A stretch of DNA of 15,524 nucleotides. Origin: an uncultured Rickettsiales bacterium. Its GTDB lineage: Bacteria > Pseudomonadota > Alphaproteobacteria > UBA8366. Below are positions 7,442 through 15,524 of this stretch, piece after piece; position 1 is the first letter of the stretch, and every line of letters starts with the position of its first letter. The stretch spans positions 1-15,524 of the forward strand of contig CAJWTF010000089.1 in assembly GCA_913046825.1 (NCBI GenBank), given 5' to 3'. The notes below the pieces were generated by a model. It had not been told where the DNA came from, searched no databases, and saw nothing but the letters and a program-made list of their open reading frames with translations. The position numbers and the translations under genes were made by a program.

Positions 7442-8020
7442 ATGTCTATTAGATCACTATGGATTCTGCCACTCTTTGTGCTATCGATGATGTGCCTCAC
7501 GGTTGCGTCGGGTAGCGTCCGTGCCGAAGGCGAAGCGGTGCTTCTCGTCTCAAACGAATCCGCGCCCAACGCAGTCTCTCGGAAAAGCCCTATCTTCAGA
7601 ACCGCATTGATCGCGGCCGCCAGCGCCATGTTGCAGGCCAAGCTGACACCAAAAGGGGCGGAGGAAGTCTTGCCGAAAGGTAGCTATAAATCAAAAGGCC
7701 GGAACCCCATGAAGACTTGGCTTATGGCGGCCAGCAAAGCCAACCCACCGGCACAGTTCTTGGTCGGTCTGGAAGTTATTGTCTCGGTGATCGAGCGCAG
7801 CCAATCCCAAGTCGTCGAGGTCGCCGTTGCCGCTAACAGTCATGCGCTTCCGTCGGGCGGAGAGCTTGGCGAATTCCGCATGGAGAAGCCGCAACGCTTC
7901 CCCTTACCGACGGATTGCGACCGCAAATGCGTGGTCGCGGAAGCCACTAAAGCCGTCAAAGTAGTTGCGCGCGAGGCCGGCACCGCTGCTGCGGCGCATA
8001 TTGAAAATGCTCAGAACTAG
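7442..8020 (+). CDS. Unknown secreted protein
   Basis: I prefer ATG 7442 to ATG 7391: AAGGCAGG precedes it and the product (192 residues) then begins with a regular signal peptide, SIRSLWILPLFVLSMMCLTVASG, with cleavage after VRA. The mature protein of ~165 residues is predicted periplasmic or secreted. It has an Ala-rich helical segment (RTALIAAASAMLQAK), a hydrophobic strand FLVGLEVIVSVIE, a possible disulfide pair in DCDRKC near the end, and an Ala-rich helical tail. No domain is recognised. It lies 93 nt after the broken secreted gene on the same strand and converges with the ppk2 remnant. Coding potential is supported by the signal peptide and typical local codon use; function is unknown. 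Confidence 0.7.
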   Translation: MSIRSLWILPLFVLSMMCLTVASGSVRAEGEAVLLVSNESAPNAVSRKSPIFRTALIAAASAMLQAKLTPKGAEEVLPKGSYKSKGRNPMKTWLMAASKANPPAQFLVGLEVIVSVIERSQSQVVEVAVAANSHALPSGGELGEFRMEKPQRFPLPTDCDRKCVVAEATKAVKVVAREAGTAAAAHIENAQN

Positions 8021-8045
8021 GGTCTCTCCAGTTTCTAAGTAAGCC

Positions 8046-8690
8046 CTAACCCCGGCGCGAATCCGGGTGCAGGCCCTTGCAGAGAATGTGCTGACTCTTA
8101 TCGATCACGGGTGTCTGACGCATGAATTCCAGATAGTCATTCAATTTGCAGAATCCCATAACTCGCTCGACACCGGCGCGGTTGTAACAGGACCGGTCGA
8201 AAAGCACCATTTCACCGACAGCCGGCAAATGATGGATATAGCGTTGGAAGAACCATTGGGTCTGTTCTTTCTCCCTCGGCTTTTCAAATGCGACAACCCG
8301 CGCGCTTCGTGGATTCAGATGTTCCGTAAAGCGCTTGATCGTCCCGCCCTTGCCGGCGGCGTCGCGCCCCTCGAACAGGATCACCACTTTTTGGCCGGTA
8401 GCTTTCGCCCAATCTTGCACCTTCAACAATTCGATCTGCAATTCGACCTTATGCTTTTCGTATTCCTGTCGGCGCAGCTTGCGCTTTTAGGGATACTCGC
8501 CGGATTCGAATAAATGGCGAATAGTGTCCGGATCGTGAATCAATTCCGCAAGATGATGCGCCGCGGACTCGTGTAGTTCCGGCTCCAGGGTTAGTGCCGC
8601 TGGTGTTTCCAGATCCGACATAGACGCCTCTTGCACGGCCCCGTCGGGGACCACCGCGACTTTGGCCTTTACGCCATCACTATCAACCAT
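8046..8690 (-). pseudogene. ppk2: Polyphosphate kinase 2 (PPK2), nonsense-mutated and C-terminally truncated
   Basis: PPK2 transfers phosphate between polyphosphate and nucleoside (di)phosphates. ATG 8690 has a strong GGGAGG just upstream. The frame reads through AELIHDPDTIRHLFESGEYP to TAA at 8489-8487 (codon 68), where the family has Tyr (GEYPYKRKL). It then continues in the same frame as KRKLRRQEYEKHKVELQIELLKVQDW. The Walker A region GRDAAGKGG is at codons 108-116, and the lid motif DRSCYNRAG has Cys at codon 168 instead of the usual Trp. Homology ends near codon 194 (RQTPVID), followed by 20 unrelated residues to TAG 8048-8046. About 100 C-terminal residues are missing. Nonsense mutation, a changed conserved Trp and a truncated end together argue for a true pseudogene. 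Confidence 0.88.
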
Positions 8691-8824
8691 GATTCCTCCC
8701 ACTACGCACAAACGCTGAAGTTAGGGAGAGCGTCCCGAACAGTCTTTGCTTCAAATCAGTTTTGATATCGCTTCCCCATCGAAAAATTTGCTATGCTTGC
8801 CAACACGAAGAGGCGCGCCGAGAC

Positions 8825-9130
8825 ATGACCGAGATCGAGACCAAACCCCGAACCAAAGCCGAACCGAAAAGCGAACGGCCGCGCATGCACAAGGTCATCT
8901 TGATCAATGATGACTTCACGCCGCGCGAGTTCGTCGTGATGGTGCTGAAATCGGTCTTCAAGATGTCGGAAGATGAAGCCTATCGTGTCATGGTTACGGC
9001 ACATACGCGGGGCGCGGGAGTCGTTGCCGTTTACACGAAGGACGTCGCGGAAAGCAAAGCAACCGAAGCCGCCGATCTTGGAAAACGAGCCGGGCACCCA
9101 CTGATGTTTACGACCGAACCGGAGGAATAA
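8825..9130 (+). CDS. clpS: ATP-dependent Clp protease adaptor ClpS
   Basis: ClpS binds N-degron proteins and delivers them to ClpAP in the cytoplasm. The 101-residue product has a charged flexible N-terminus, then HKVILINDDFTPREFV with Asn28-Asp29-Asp30. His60 sits 32 residues after Asn28, reproducing the Asn34/His66 spacing of the E. coli substrate pocket. The C-terminus PLMFTTEPEE is typical. The sequence between (VFKMSEDEAYRVM, DVAESKA) resembles the alphaproteobacterial ClpS2 type more than ClpS1. ATG 8825 is chosen over TTG 8762, which adds an uncharacteristic extension; GAAGAGG lies at 8807-8813. clpA is not adjacent. The 134-nt gap to the divergent ppk2 remnant should hold the promoter; TATGCT at 8792-8797 is a possible -10. 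Confidence 0.93.
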   Translation: MTEIETKPRTKAEPKSERPRMHKVILINDDFTPREFVVMVLKSVFKMSEDEAYRVMVTAHTRGAGVVAVYTKDVAESKATEAADLGKRAGHPLMFTTEPEE

Positions 9131-9171
9131 AGGCGCCCTCAACCGGATCAACACGGCACCATTCGCACATA

Positions 9172-9534
9172 ATGACTTACGACGAATTCAATACCTTCTG
9201 CCGAGGGCTCCCCGTCACGACACACGTCGTGCAATGGGGCGGATCCGATGTATGGAAGGTCGGCGGCAAGGTATTCGCCATCGGCGGTTGGGGCGACAAT
9301 CTGCCTGCCTATACCTTCAAGACAAGTGAAATCGCATTCGAACTATTGCGCGAGGAACCAGGCCTGCGGCCGGCGCCGTATCTCGCGTCACGTGGCATGA
9401 AATGGATCCAGCACTATGGACGACCCGGCCTCTTGGACGAAGATTTAAAACTTTATCTGCAAGAGTCGCATCGGATCGTCTCTTTGGGATTAACCAAAAA
9501 GAAGCAGCGGGCACTCAGCCTTAATCAGGATTAA
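9172..9534 (+). CDS. MmcQ/YjbR family protein
   Basis: This 120-residue protein belongs to the MmcQ/YjbR (DUF419) family of small cytoplasmic proteins with a CyaY-like fold, often annotated as DNA-binding but without a firm biochemical role. The order TYDEFNTFCRGLP, then VQWGGSDVWKVGGKVFAIGG, then YLASRGMKWIQHY and the C-terminal DLKLYLQESHRIVSLGL helix match the family and its usual length. It follows clpS by 41 nt on the same strand and may share its transcript. ATG 9172 lacks a recognisable Shine-Dalgarno sequence, but no other start keeps the conserved N-terminus. Confidence 0.88.
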   Translation: MTYDEFNTFCRGLPVTTHVVQWGGSDVWKVGGKVFAIGGWGDNLPAYTFKTSEIAFELLREEPGLRPAPYLASRGMKWIQHYGRPGLLDEDLKLYLQESHRIVSLGLTKKKQRALSLNQD

Positions 9535-9614
9535 TTTCTATATTATGCGAAATTAATGCCATCAAACCACTACATGTGGGAAGTTGGACCGTCGACACCT
9601 GACGAAAGGTAATT

Positions 9615-9758
9615 ATGAAACCTGATGTCGGACTACCGGCTAAACCCGCCACTCTCCCTGCCGAGCGTGCCTCGTCCAGCGCCATACTTTGTCGAATGCA
9701 GCTCTTGTGGCTACTTTTTTTATGCCCGGCACATCCAGTAACTTCCATGAGGTCCTAA
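9615..9758 (+). CDS. Possible 47-residue ORF with stop overlapping the phoH start
   Basis: Within the 223-nt gap after the MmcQ gene, ATG 9615 is preceded by GAAAGG and opens 47 codons ending at TAA 9756-9758. That TAA shares one base with the phoH ATG (TAATG), the arrangement of translationally coupled genes. The product begins MKPDVGLPAKPA and has a short hydrophobic stretch QLLWLLFLCPA. It could be a leader peptide or small membrane protein, or a chance ORF. No homologue is recognised and nothing else is visible in the gap apart from a T7 run at 9714-9721. Confidence 0.25.
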   Translation: MKPDVGLPAKPATLPAERASSSAILCRMQLLWLLFLCPAHPVTSMRS

Positions 9759-10479
9759 TGTCGAAAAAGACCGCCCGCCGTTCCGCCCCAAAGCATAGCA
9801 ATGTCCGCGCCCTGCACGCCGATGTTCGGCCATGGGAAATGACCCCCCGCAGCGAACCCCGCGAAGAAGATCGCGACCAACGGTATGTGCGTTATGTCAG
9901 GCCGAAGACCGAGATGAAGAGAGCGTTTATCGAGGCGCTCGATGCGTTTCACATGGCTTTGGCGCTTGGTCCGGCCGGTACGGGTAAGACCTACCTGTCG
10001 ATCGCCAAGGCGGTCGAGGCACTGGACGCTGGTGAAGTCCAACGGATCGTGCTCACACGGCCAGCGATGGAAGCAGGCGAATGTAAGAGAAAATGGCGTC
10101 TTATCTCAGACCTTTGTCCGACGCCCTGTCGGACCGCCTGGAGAGCAAACACCTCGGCAAACTGATCGCAGACGGAACTATTGAGATTGCACCGGTCGGA
10201 TATATGCGGGGGAGGACCTTGAATCGATCGTTCGTCGTCATTGACGAGGCGCAGAATTGCGCCTACGGCCAGATCAAAATGCTGCTGACCCGGCTCGGCT
10301 GCAACTCCACTATGGTGGTCACCGGAGACCCAGATCAATCGGACCTACTGCCGGGTATGTCGGGATTACAGGACATCGCGACCCGGCTCGACACCTTGGA
10401 AGACGTCGCGGTAATACGATTCACGAACGAAGACGTGGTCCGGCACCCTTTAGTCTCTAGCATTCTCGAGATTGTATAA
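9758..10479 (+). pseudogene. PhoH-family ATPase, inactivated by a small deletion and a nonsense codon
   Basis: PhoH-like proteins are P-loop ATPases linked to phosphate starvation and RNA metabolism. ATG 9758 has GAGG at 9749-9752. The first half carries the Walker A motif GPAGTGKT at residues 71-78 and VLTRPAMEAGE ending at residue 108 (codon 10079-10081). The family then normally has KLGFLPGDLQEKM before the PYLRPL-type segment. Here only TG, then TAA (10084-10086) and EKMASYLRPLSDAL follow, in a different frame. This is best explained by loss of ~25 nt (KLGFLPGD and part of L) plus CAA to TAA. The second half is complete: IEIAPVGYMRGRTLN, Walker B FVVIDEAQN, MVVTGDPDQSDL, VVRHPLVSSILEI. 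The two halves cannot give one protein; restart at ATG 10093 would lack the P-loop. Confidence 0.88.
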
Positions 10480-10491
10480 CAGGAACTTCGG

Positions 10492-10683
10492 CTAGCCGCC
10501 GCCATCCGCACAAAGGTAGAGGTCGGTTTTTTTGAACCGGTGCGGTTTGCCGCAATGTGGACAATCGGGAATGTTCTGATCCGCGTTTCCCGGATCGAAC
10601 CCTTCAAGCTGATGCCACCCCATATTGAGCCCAACATAAACTGGTTTCCGCGTGGTCGGACAATCCATGAATACCTGTGACAT
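10492..10683 (-). CDS. Small zinc-ribbon-like protein
   Basis: This 63-residue protein has Cys8 (DCPTT), a central CPHCGKPH (Cys41, Cys44, His48) and Cys58, ending ADGGG. The layout DCPTTxKPVYxGxNM...CPHCGxxH...ADGGG is that of a widespread alphaproteobacterial hypothetical family, probably binding one zinc ion. ATG 10683 has GAGG at 10692-10689 close upstream, which supports this start. It converges with the phoH remnant, with 12 nt between the ends and no terminator visible. No function is established. Confidence 0.8.
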   Translation of the reverse strand: MSQVFMDCPTTRKPVYVGLNMGWHQLEGFDPGNADQNIPDCPHCGKPHRFKKTDLYLCADGGG

Positions 10684-10844
10684 TGCTACCTCAATTTTTG
10701 TTTTTCCTTCGTCTCCGAGTAACCGCCTCCAAACTCTCTCTCTCTTTTGCGACGCTCCATTCTAGCGCAATTGGCGCGTCTCGCGCATCCCTCTTGAGGC
10801 TTTCCGTTCGCTACCCGCCGTACGTGTGATAGATTCGACGTCAC
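10684..10844. other. Divergent intergenic region
   Basis: These 161 bases separate the zinc-ribbon gene (-) and the antiporter gene (+), so promoters for both are expected. A pyrimidine-rich tract (CTCTCTCTCTCTTTT) spans about 10734-10748, and one GANTC site is at 10832-10836. I find no -35/-10 pair with acceptable spacing and no coding sequence. Confidence 0.3.
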
Positions 10845-12230
10845 ATGGAACACGGTATCGAACTCACTGGATTGGCCGTCGTAGCGGCGGCAGCGACCCT
10901 ATGCGGCATGGCAATGGCGCGGCTGAACCAGCCCGCAATCGTCGGTTATATTTTGGCGGGTGTAATTCTGGGTCCGTCCGGTCTAGCGCTGGTCGGCGAC
11001 CGGGGACAGATCGAAGCTTTGGCCGAACTCGGCGTGTTGATGTTGCTCTACATCATCGGGATGGAACTCTCGGTTCGTAGTTTCCGACATATGTGGCGCA
11101 TCGCAGTTTTCAGCGCCGGACTTCAGATTCTCGTCAGTTTGATCGCCGTGCTGTTTCTGGGATATGCGCTTGGCTGGCCGATGCCCCACGTCCTCCTCTT
11201 CGCTTTTGTCTTGGCGCTCTCCAGCACCGCGGTCGGCGTCACGATGATGGAAGACGTGGGCGCACTTCGCCAACGAGTGGGCCGTATCGCGGTCGGGGTG
11301 CTAATCGCTCAGGATCTTGCGGTGGCACCGATGTTGATCATTTTGACGGGCCTTTCCGGTGATGGATTCGACTTTTTTATCGTACTGGAAATATGTCTGA
11401 CCGTTGGCCTTCTTATTTTGTTGATACGATACCTCAGTCGTCGACAGAGTTTTAATTTACCCTTCTCAAATTTGGTTCTCGGTAAGGTCGACCTTAGGCC
11501 CGTCGCCGCCCTTGCCTGGTGCTTCGCTGCGGCCGCTCTCGCCGGACTTGTGGGTATTTCGGCTGTCTTTGGCGCCTTTCTCGCGGGACTCGTCGTCGGC
11601 AGCAGTCAACAACGACACGAGTTTTTCGCGGCGGCCAAGCCCATCGAGAGTATTCTCTTGATGACGTTTTTCCTGTCCATCGGTTTGTTGATCGATCTCC
11701 AATTCTTGTGGGACAATCTCGGCCTCGTCCTCCTGCTATGGGCCTTCGTTACCATCTTCAAGACAGCGCTCAACACCGCGATCTTTCGAGCCATGGGAGA
11801 AAGTTGGCAGCACGCCTTCCTCTCGAGCCTGTTTCTCGCGCAAATCGGTGAGTTTGGGTTTATTCTCGGCGGCGTCGCCATCGATAGCTCGATCATCGAT
11901 TCCGATCTCTACCGTCTCGTCGTCGCGGTCACCGTGCTCTCCTTGATCACCAGCCCAATCTGGATGAACAGCGCCAGACGCGTCCAACACCGTGCTGCCC
12001 GACGTATGGACACCATCGGCGGACTATTGCGGCTGGTCTATTTTCGGGAATGGCGTTTCACGCGGCGCAACAGCCGGGCACTCTATGACGCAGCTATTTG
12101 GATCGTCACCCGTATCGAAATTTGGGTCGAACGCCTGCGACGCTATATCCGCGAGCAAATAAAAAATCGCCGAAAAACCCAAGACACTCCGCCCGATGAA
12201 GACCAAATGCCGGGGCCAGGCGATGCCTGA
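10845..12230 (+). CDS. CPA2-family cation:proton antiporter (KefB/NapA-like)
   Basis: This inner-membrane antiporter exchanges Na+ or K+ for H+. It has 461 residues, with about 12 hydrophobic segments up to residue ~380. Family features are QPAIVGYILAGVILGPSG in the second segment, AELGVLMLLYIIGMEL, the ALSSTAVGVTMMED region, and the ion-binding segment AQDLAVAPML with Asp157. After the membrane part there is an ~80-residue basic cytoplasmic tail ending in an acidic Pro/Gly stretch. There is no TrkA-N/RCK nucleotide-binding domain as in KefB/KefC, so regulation by glutathione or NAD(H) is not indicated. ATG 10845 has no clear Shine-Dalgarno sequence. Its stop overlaps the start of rnhB by 8 nt. 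Confidence 0.9.
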   Translation: MEHGIELTGLAVVAAAATLCGMAMARLNQPAIVGYILAGVILGPSGLALVGDRGQIEALAELGVLMLLYIIGMELSVRSFRHMWRIAVFSAGLQILVSLIAVLFLGYALGWPMPHVLLFAFVLALSSTAVGVTMMEDVGALRQRVGRIAVGVLIAQDLAVAPMLIILTGLSGDGFDFFIVLEICLTVGLLILLIRYLSRRQSFNLPFSNLVLGKVDLRPVAALAWCFAAAALAGLVGISAVFGAFLAGLVVGSSQQRHEFFAAAKPIESILLMTFFLSIGLLIDLQFLWDNLGLVLLLWAFVTIFKTALNTAIFRAMGESWQHAFLSSLFLAQIGEFGFILGGVAIDSSIIDSDLYRLVVAVTVLSLITSPIWMNSARRVQHRAARRMDTIGGLLRLVYFREWRFTRRNSRALYDAAIWIVTRIEIWVERLRRYIREQIKNRRKTQDTPPDEDQMPGPGDA

Positions 12231-12837
12231 TTTCACATTTGAACACACGTGCACTCCGCCAGTAGCTGGCGTCGATGAAGCTGGTCGTGGTCCTTGGGCC
12301 GGCCCGGTTGTCGCCGCGGCGGTAATCCTACCAATGGGCGTCCTGGATCCCTATCTGCTCACAGGGCTCGATGATTCGAAGAAATTAAAAAAAGGCATTC
12401 GTGAAGACCTTCTCGCGGCACTGGAACCTGTCGCAGATATTGGCGTTGGTGTCGCATCGCCAACCGAAATCGACGACATCAATATTCTGCAAGCGACCAT
12501 GCTAGCCATGCAGCGAGCAGTCGATGGCCTCTCCGAGACGCCAGTCAGCGTGTTGGTCGACGGCAACCGGGCGCCCTCCATCGCGTCGGAAGTGACGACT
12601 ATCGTAAAAGGGGATTCGCTGTCTCTGTCGATCGCCGCGGCTTCGATTGTCGCCAAGGTCACCCGCGACCGGATAATGGCCGTTCTGGCAGAACAATACC
12701 CCGGTTACGGCTGGGAGCGGAACGCCGGTTACGGCACTAAAGAACATAAAGAAGCGCTCGCCCGACTCGGTGTAACTCCCGCCCATAGGCAAAGTTTCGC
12801 CCCCATTCGGGCCGCAGCCACCAGATATAGCGAATGA
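12223..12837 (+). CDS. rnhB: Ribonuclease HII
   Basis: RNase HII cuts RNA-DNA hybrids and single ribonucleotides in DNA. The 204-residue protein starts PDFTFEHTCTPPVAGVDEAGRGPWAGP. The four acidic metal ligands are Asp18, Glu19, Asp113 (LVDGN) and Asp131 (KGDSLS), with spacing equal to the E. coli set. DDSKKLKK at 50-57, SIAAASIVAKVTRDR and GYGWERNAGYGTKEH also match. ATG 12223 is preferred to the in-frame ATG 12196, which lies entirely inside the antiporter gene and adds only MKTKCRGQA; an AGG lies 3 nt before it. The 8-nt overlap with the antiporter gene implies coupled translation. ccrM follows after 71 nt, a neighbour relationship common in alphaproteobacteria. Confidence 0.95.
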   Translation: MPDFTFEHTCTPPVAGVDEAGRGPWAGPVVAAAVILPMGVLDPYLLTGLDDSKKLKKGIREDLLAALEPVADIGVGVASPTEIDDINILQATMLAMQRAVDGLSETPVSVLVDGNRAPSIASEVTTIVKGDSLSLSIAAASIVAKVTRDRIMAVLAEQYPGYGWERNAGYGTKEHKEALARLGVTPAHRQSFAPIRAAATRYSE

Positions 12838-15196
<2,359 letters not shown>

Positions 15197-15200
15197 CGCC

Positions 15201-15524
15201 TTAACCTCCAATTTCTTCCGGATCATAGGATGCCCCTTGGGCGCCATATCCACCGTCAACATTTAGAATTGTGCCTGTCGTCCAGATGCATTCGTCGGAA
15301 GCGAAAAACAGCGCCGCGTGCGCGACCGCGTCGACAGTACCATAGGCGCCGACCGGAATACGATCCGTATAGGCTTTCTTGCGGGTCACACCGTGATGGC
15401 TCAGCCCGGTTTCGATGGGTCCGGGCGCGATGGCGTTGACCATCACACCCTGACCCGAAAGCTCGGTCGCCAAGACCTTACAAATATGCATCGACGCTGC
15501 CTTCGACGCACCGTAAGCGGCACC
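15201..15524 (-). CDS. Short-chain dehydrogenase/reductase, 3' part only
   Basis: The window ends inside this gene, so only the last 107 residues are seen. They begin with AAYGASKAA, which holds the catalytic Tyr-x3-Lys. They continue with ATELSGQGVMVNAIAPGPIET (the N-A-x-x-P-G-P segment after the active site), AALFFASDECIWTTGTILNVDGGYG and a short tail. This is the C-terminal half of a classical SDR, which uses NAD(P)H and normally has ~250 residues with an N-terminal TGxxxGxG motif outside this window. The internal Met at 15491 is not the start. The end of the gene carries the ribosome binding site of the downstream PhyH gene. Confidence 0.92.
   Translation of the reverse strand, partial: GAAYGASKAASMHICKVLATELSGQGVMVNAIAPGPIETGLSHHGVTRKKAYTDRIPVGAYGTVDAVAHAALFFASDECIWTTGTILNVDGGYGAQGASYDPEEIGG

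Noticed and set aside
8051..8067. CCCGG/CCGGG hairpin as ppk2 terminator or REP element
   Set aside because: Only 5 bp, lies before the final stop of the remnant, no T-tract and no second copy seen in the window.
9714..9721. T-run as intrinsic terminator of the MmcQ gene
   Set aside because: No stable hairpin directly precedes it, and it falls inside the possible small ORF.
9755..10042. 95-codon minus-strand ORF opposite phoH
   Set aside because: Shadow of the PhoH coding frame with no independent support.
3373..10479. Alternative genetic code or recoding explaining the internal stops
   Set aside because: Both TAA and TAG interrupt genes, other genes end normally on TAA, TAG or TGA, and frameshifts and deletions accompany the stops.

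Overview
The window reads as an alphaproteobacterial chromosome segment, probably Rhodospirillales-like, although the order is an inference from gene content rather than a measurement. The pointers are a CcrM-type GANTC methyltransferase directly downstream of rnhB, a ClpS2-like adaptor, a family-4-like uracil-DNA glycosylase without the usual Fe-S cysteines, a PA0069-family radical SAM protein and the small C-terminal-GGG zinc-ribbon protein common in that class. Base composition is moderately GC-rich, with AT-rich dips at 6701-7348 and just before ccrM. I see no tRNA, rRNA, CRISPR array or insertion sequence.

Layout. 1-3.4 kb (+): uracil-DNA glycosylase, a Slt70-type lytic transglycosylase (start revised to TTG 1016) and moaB, with slt and moaB overlapping. 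3.4-4.2 kb: two tail-to-tail gene remnants, a VOC/glyoxalase pseudogene (+) and the C-terminal half of an isocitrate lyase/PEP mutase-family gene (-). 4.2-5.5 kb (-): a coupled pair of small transferases (GT2-like and DUF2064-like). 5.6-8.0 kb (+): PA0069-family radical SAM gene, an unknown secreted-protein gene broken by an internal TAA, and an intact unknown secreted protein. 8.0-8.7 kb (-): broken ppk2. 8.8-9.5 kb (+): clpS and a MmcQ/YjbR protein. 9.6-10.5 kb (+): a possible small upstream ORF and a broken phoH. 10.5-10.7 kb (-): zinc-ribbon protein. 10.8-14.0 kb (+): CPA2 antiporter, rnhB, ccrM. 14.0-15.5 kb (-): an SDR oxidoreductase (cut by the window edge) followed by a phytanoyl-CoA dioxygenase-family protein.

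The main observation is gene decay. Five genes between 3.4 and 10.5 kb carry inactivating lesions (VOC, ICL/PEPM, an unknown secreted protein, PPK2, PhoH). The lesions are of different kinds: nonsense substitutions, frameshifts, an internal deletion of about 25 nt, and terminal truncations. Several genes have more than one. This fits a lineage losing accessory functions, as in host-associated or streamlining bacteria, better than random sequencing error, but read-level confirmation is needed. Housekeeping genes in between (clpS, rnhB, ccrM, slt, moaB) look intact.

I do not see a convincing new multi-gene system such as a defence island or novel mobile element. The least explained material is the pair of unknown secreted proteins at 6.7-8.0 kb and the SDR/PhyH operon at the right edge.
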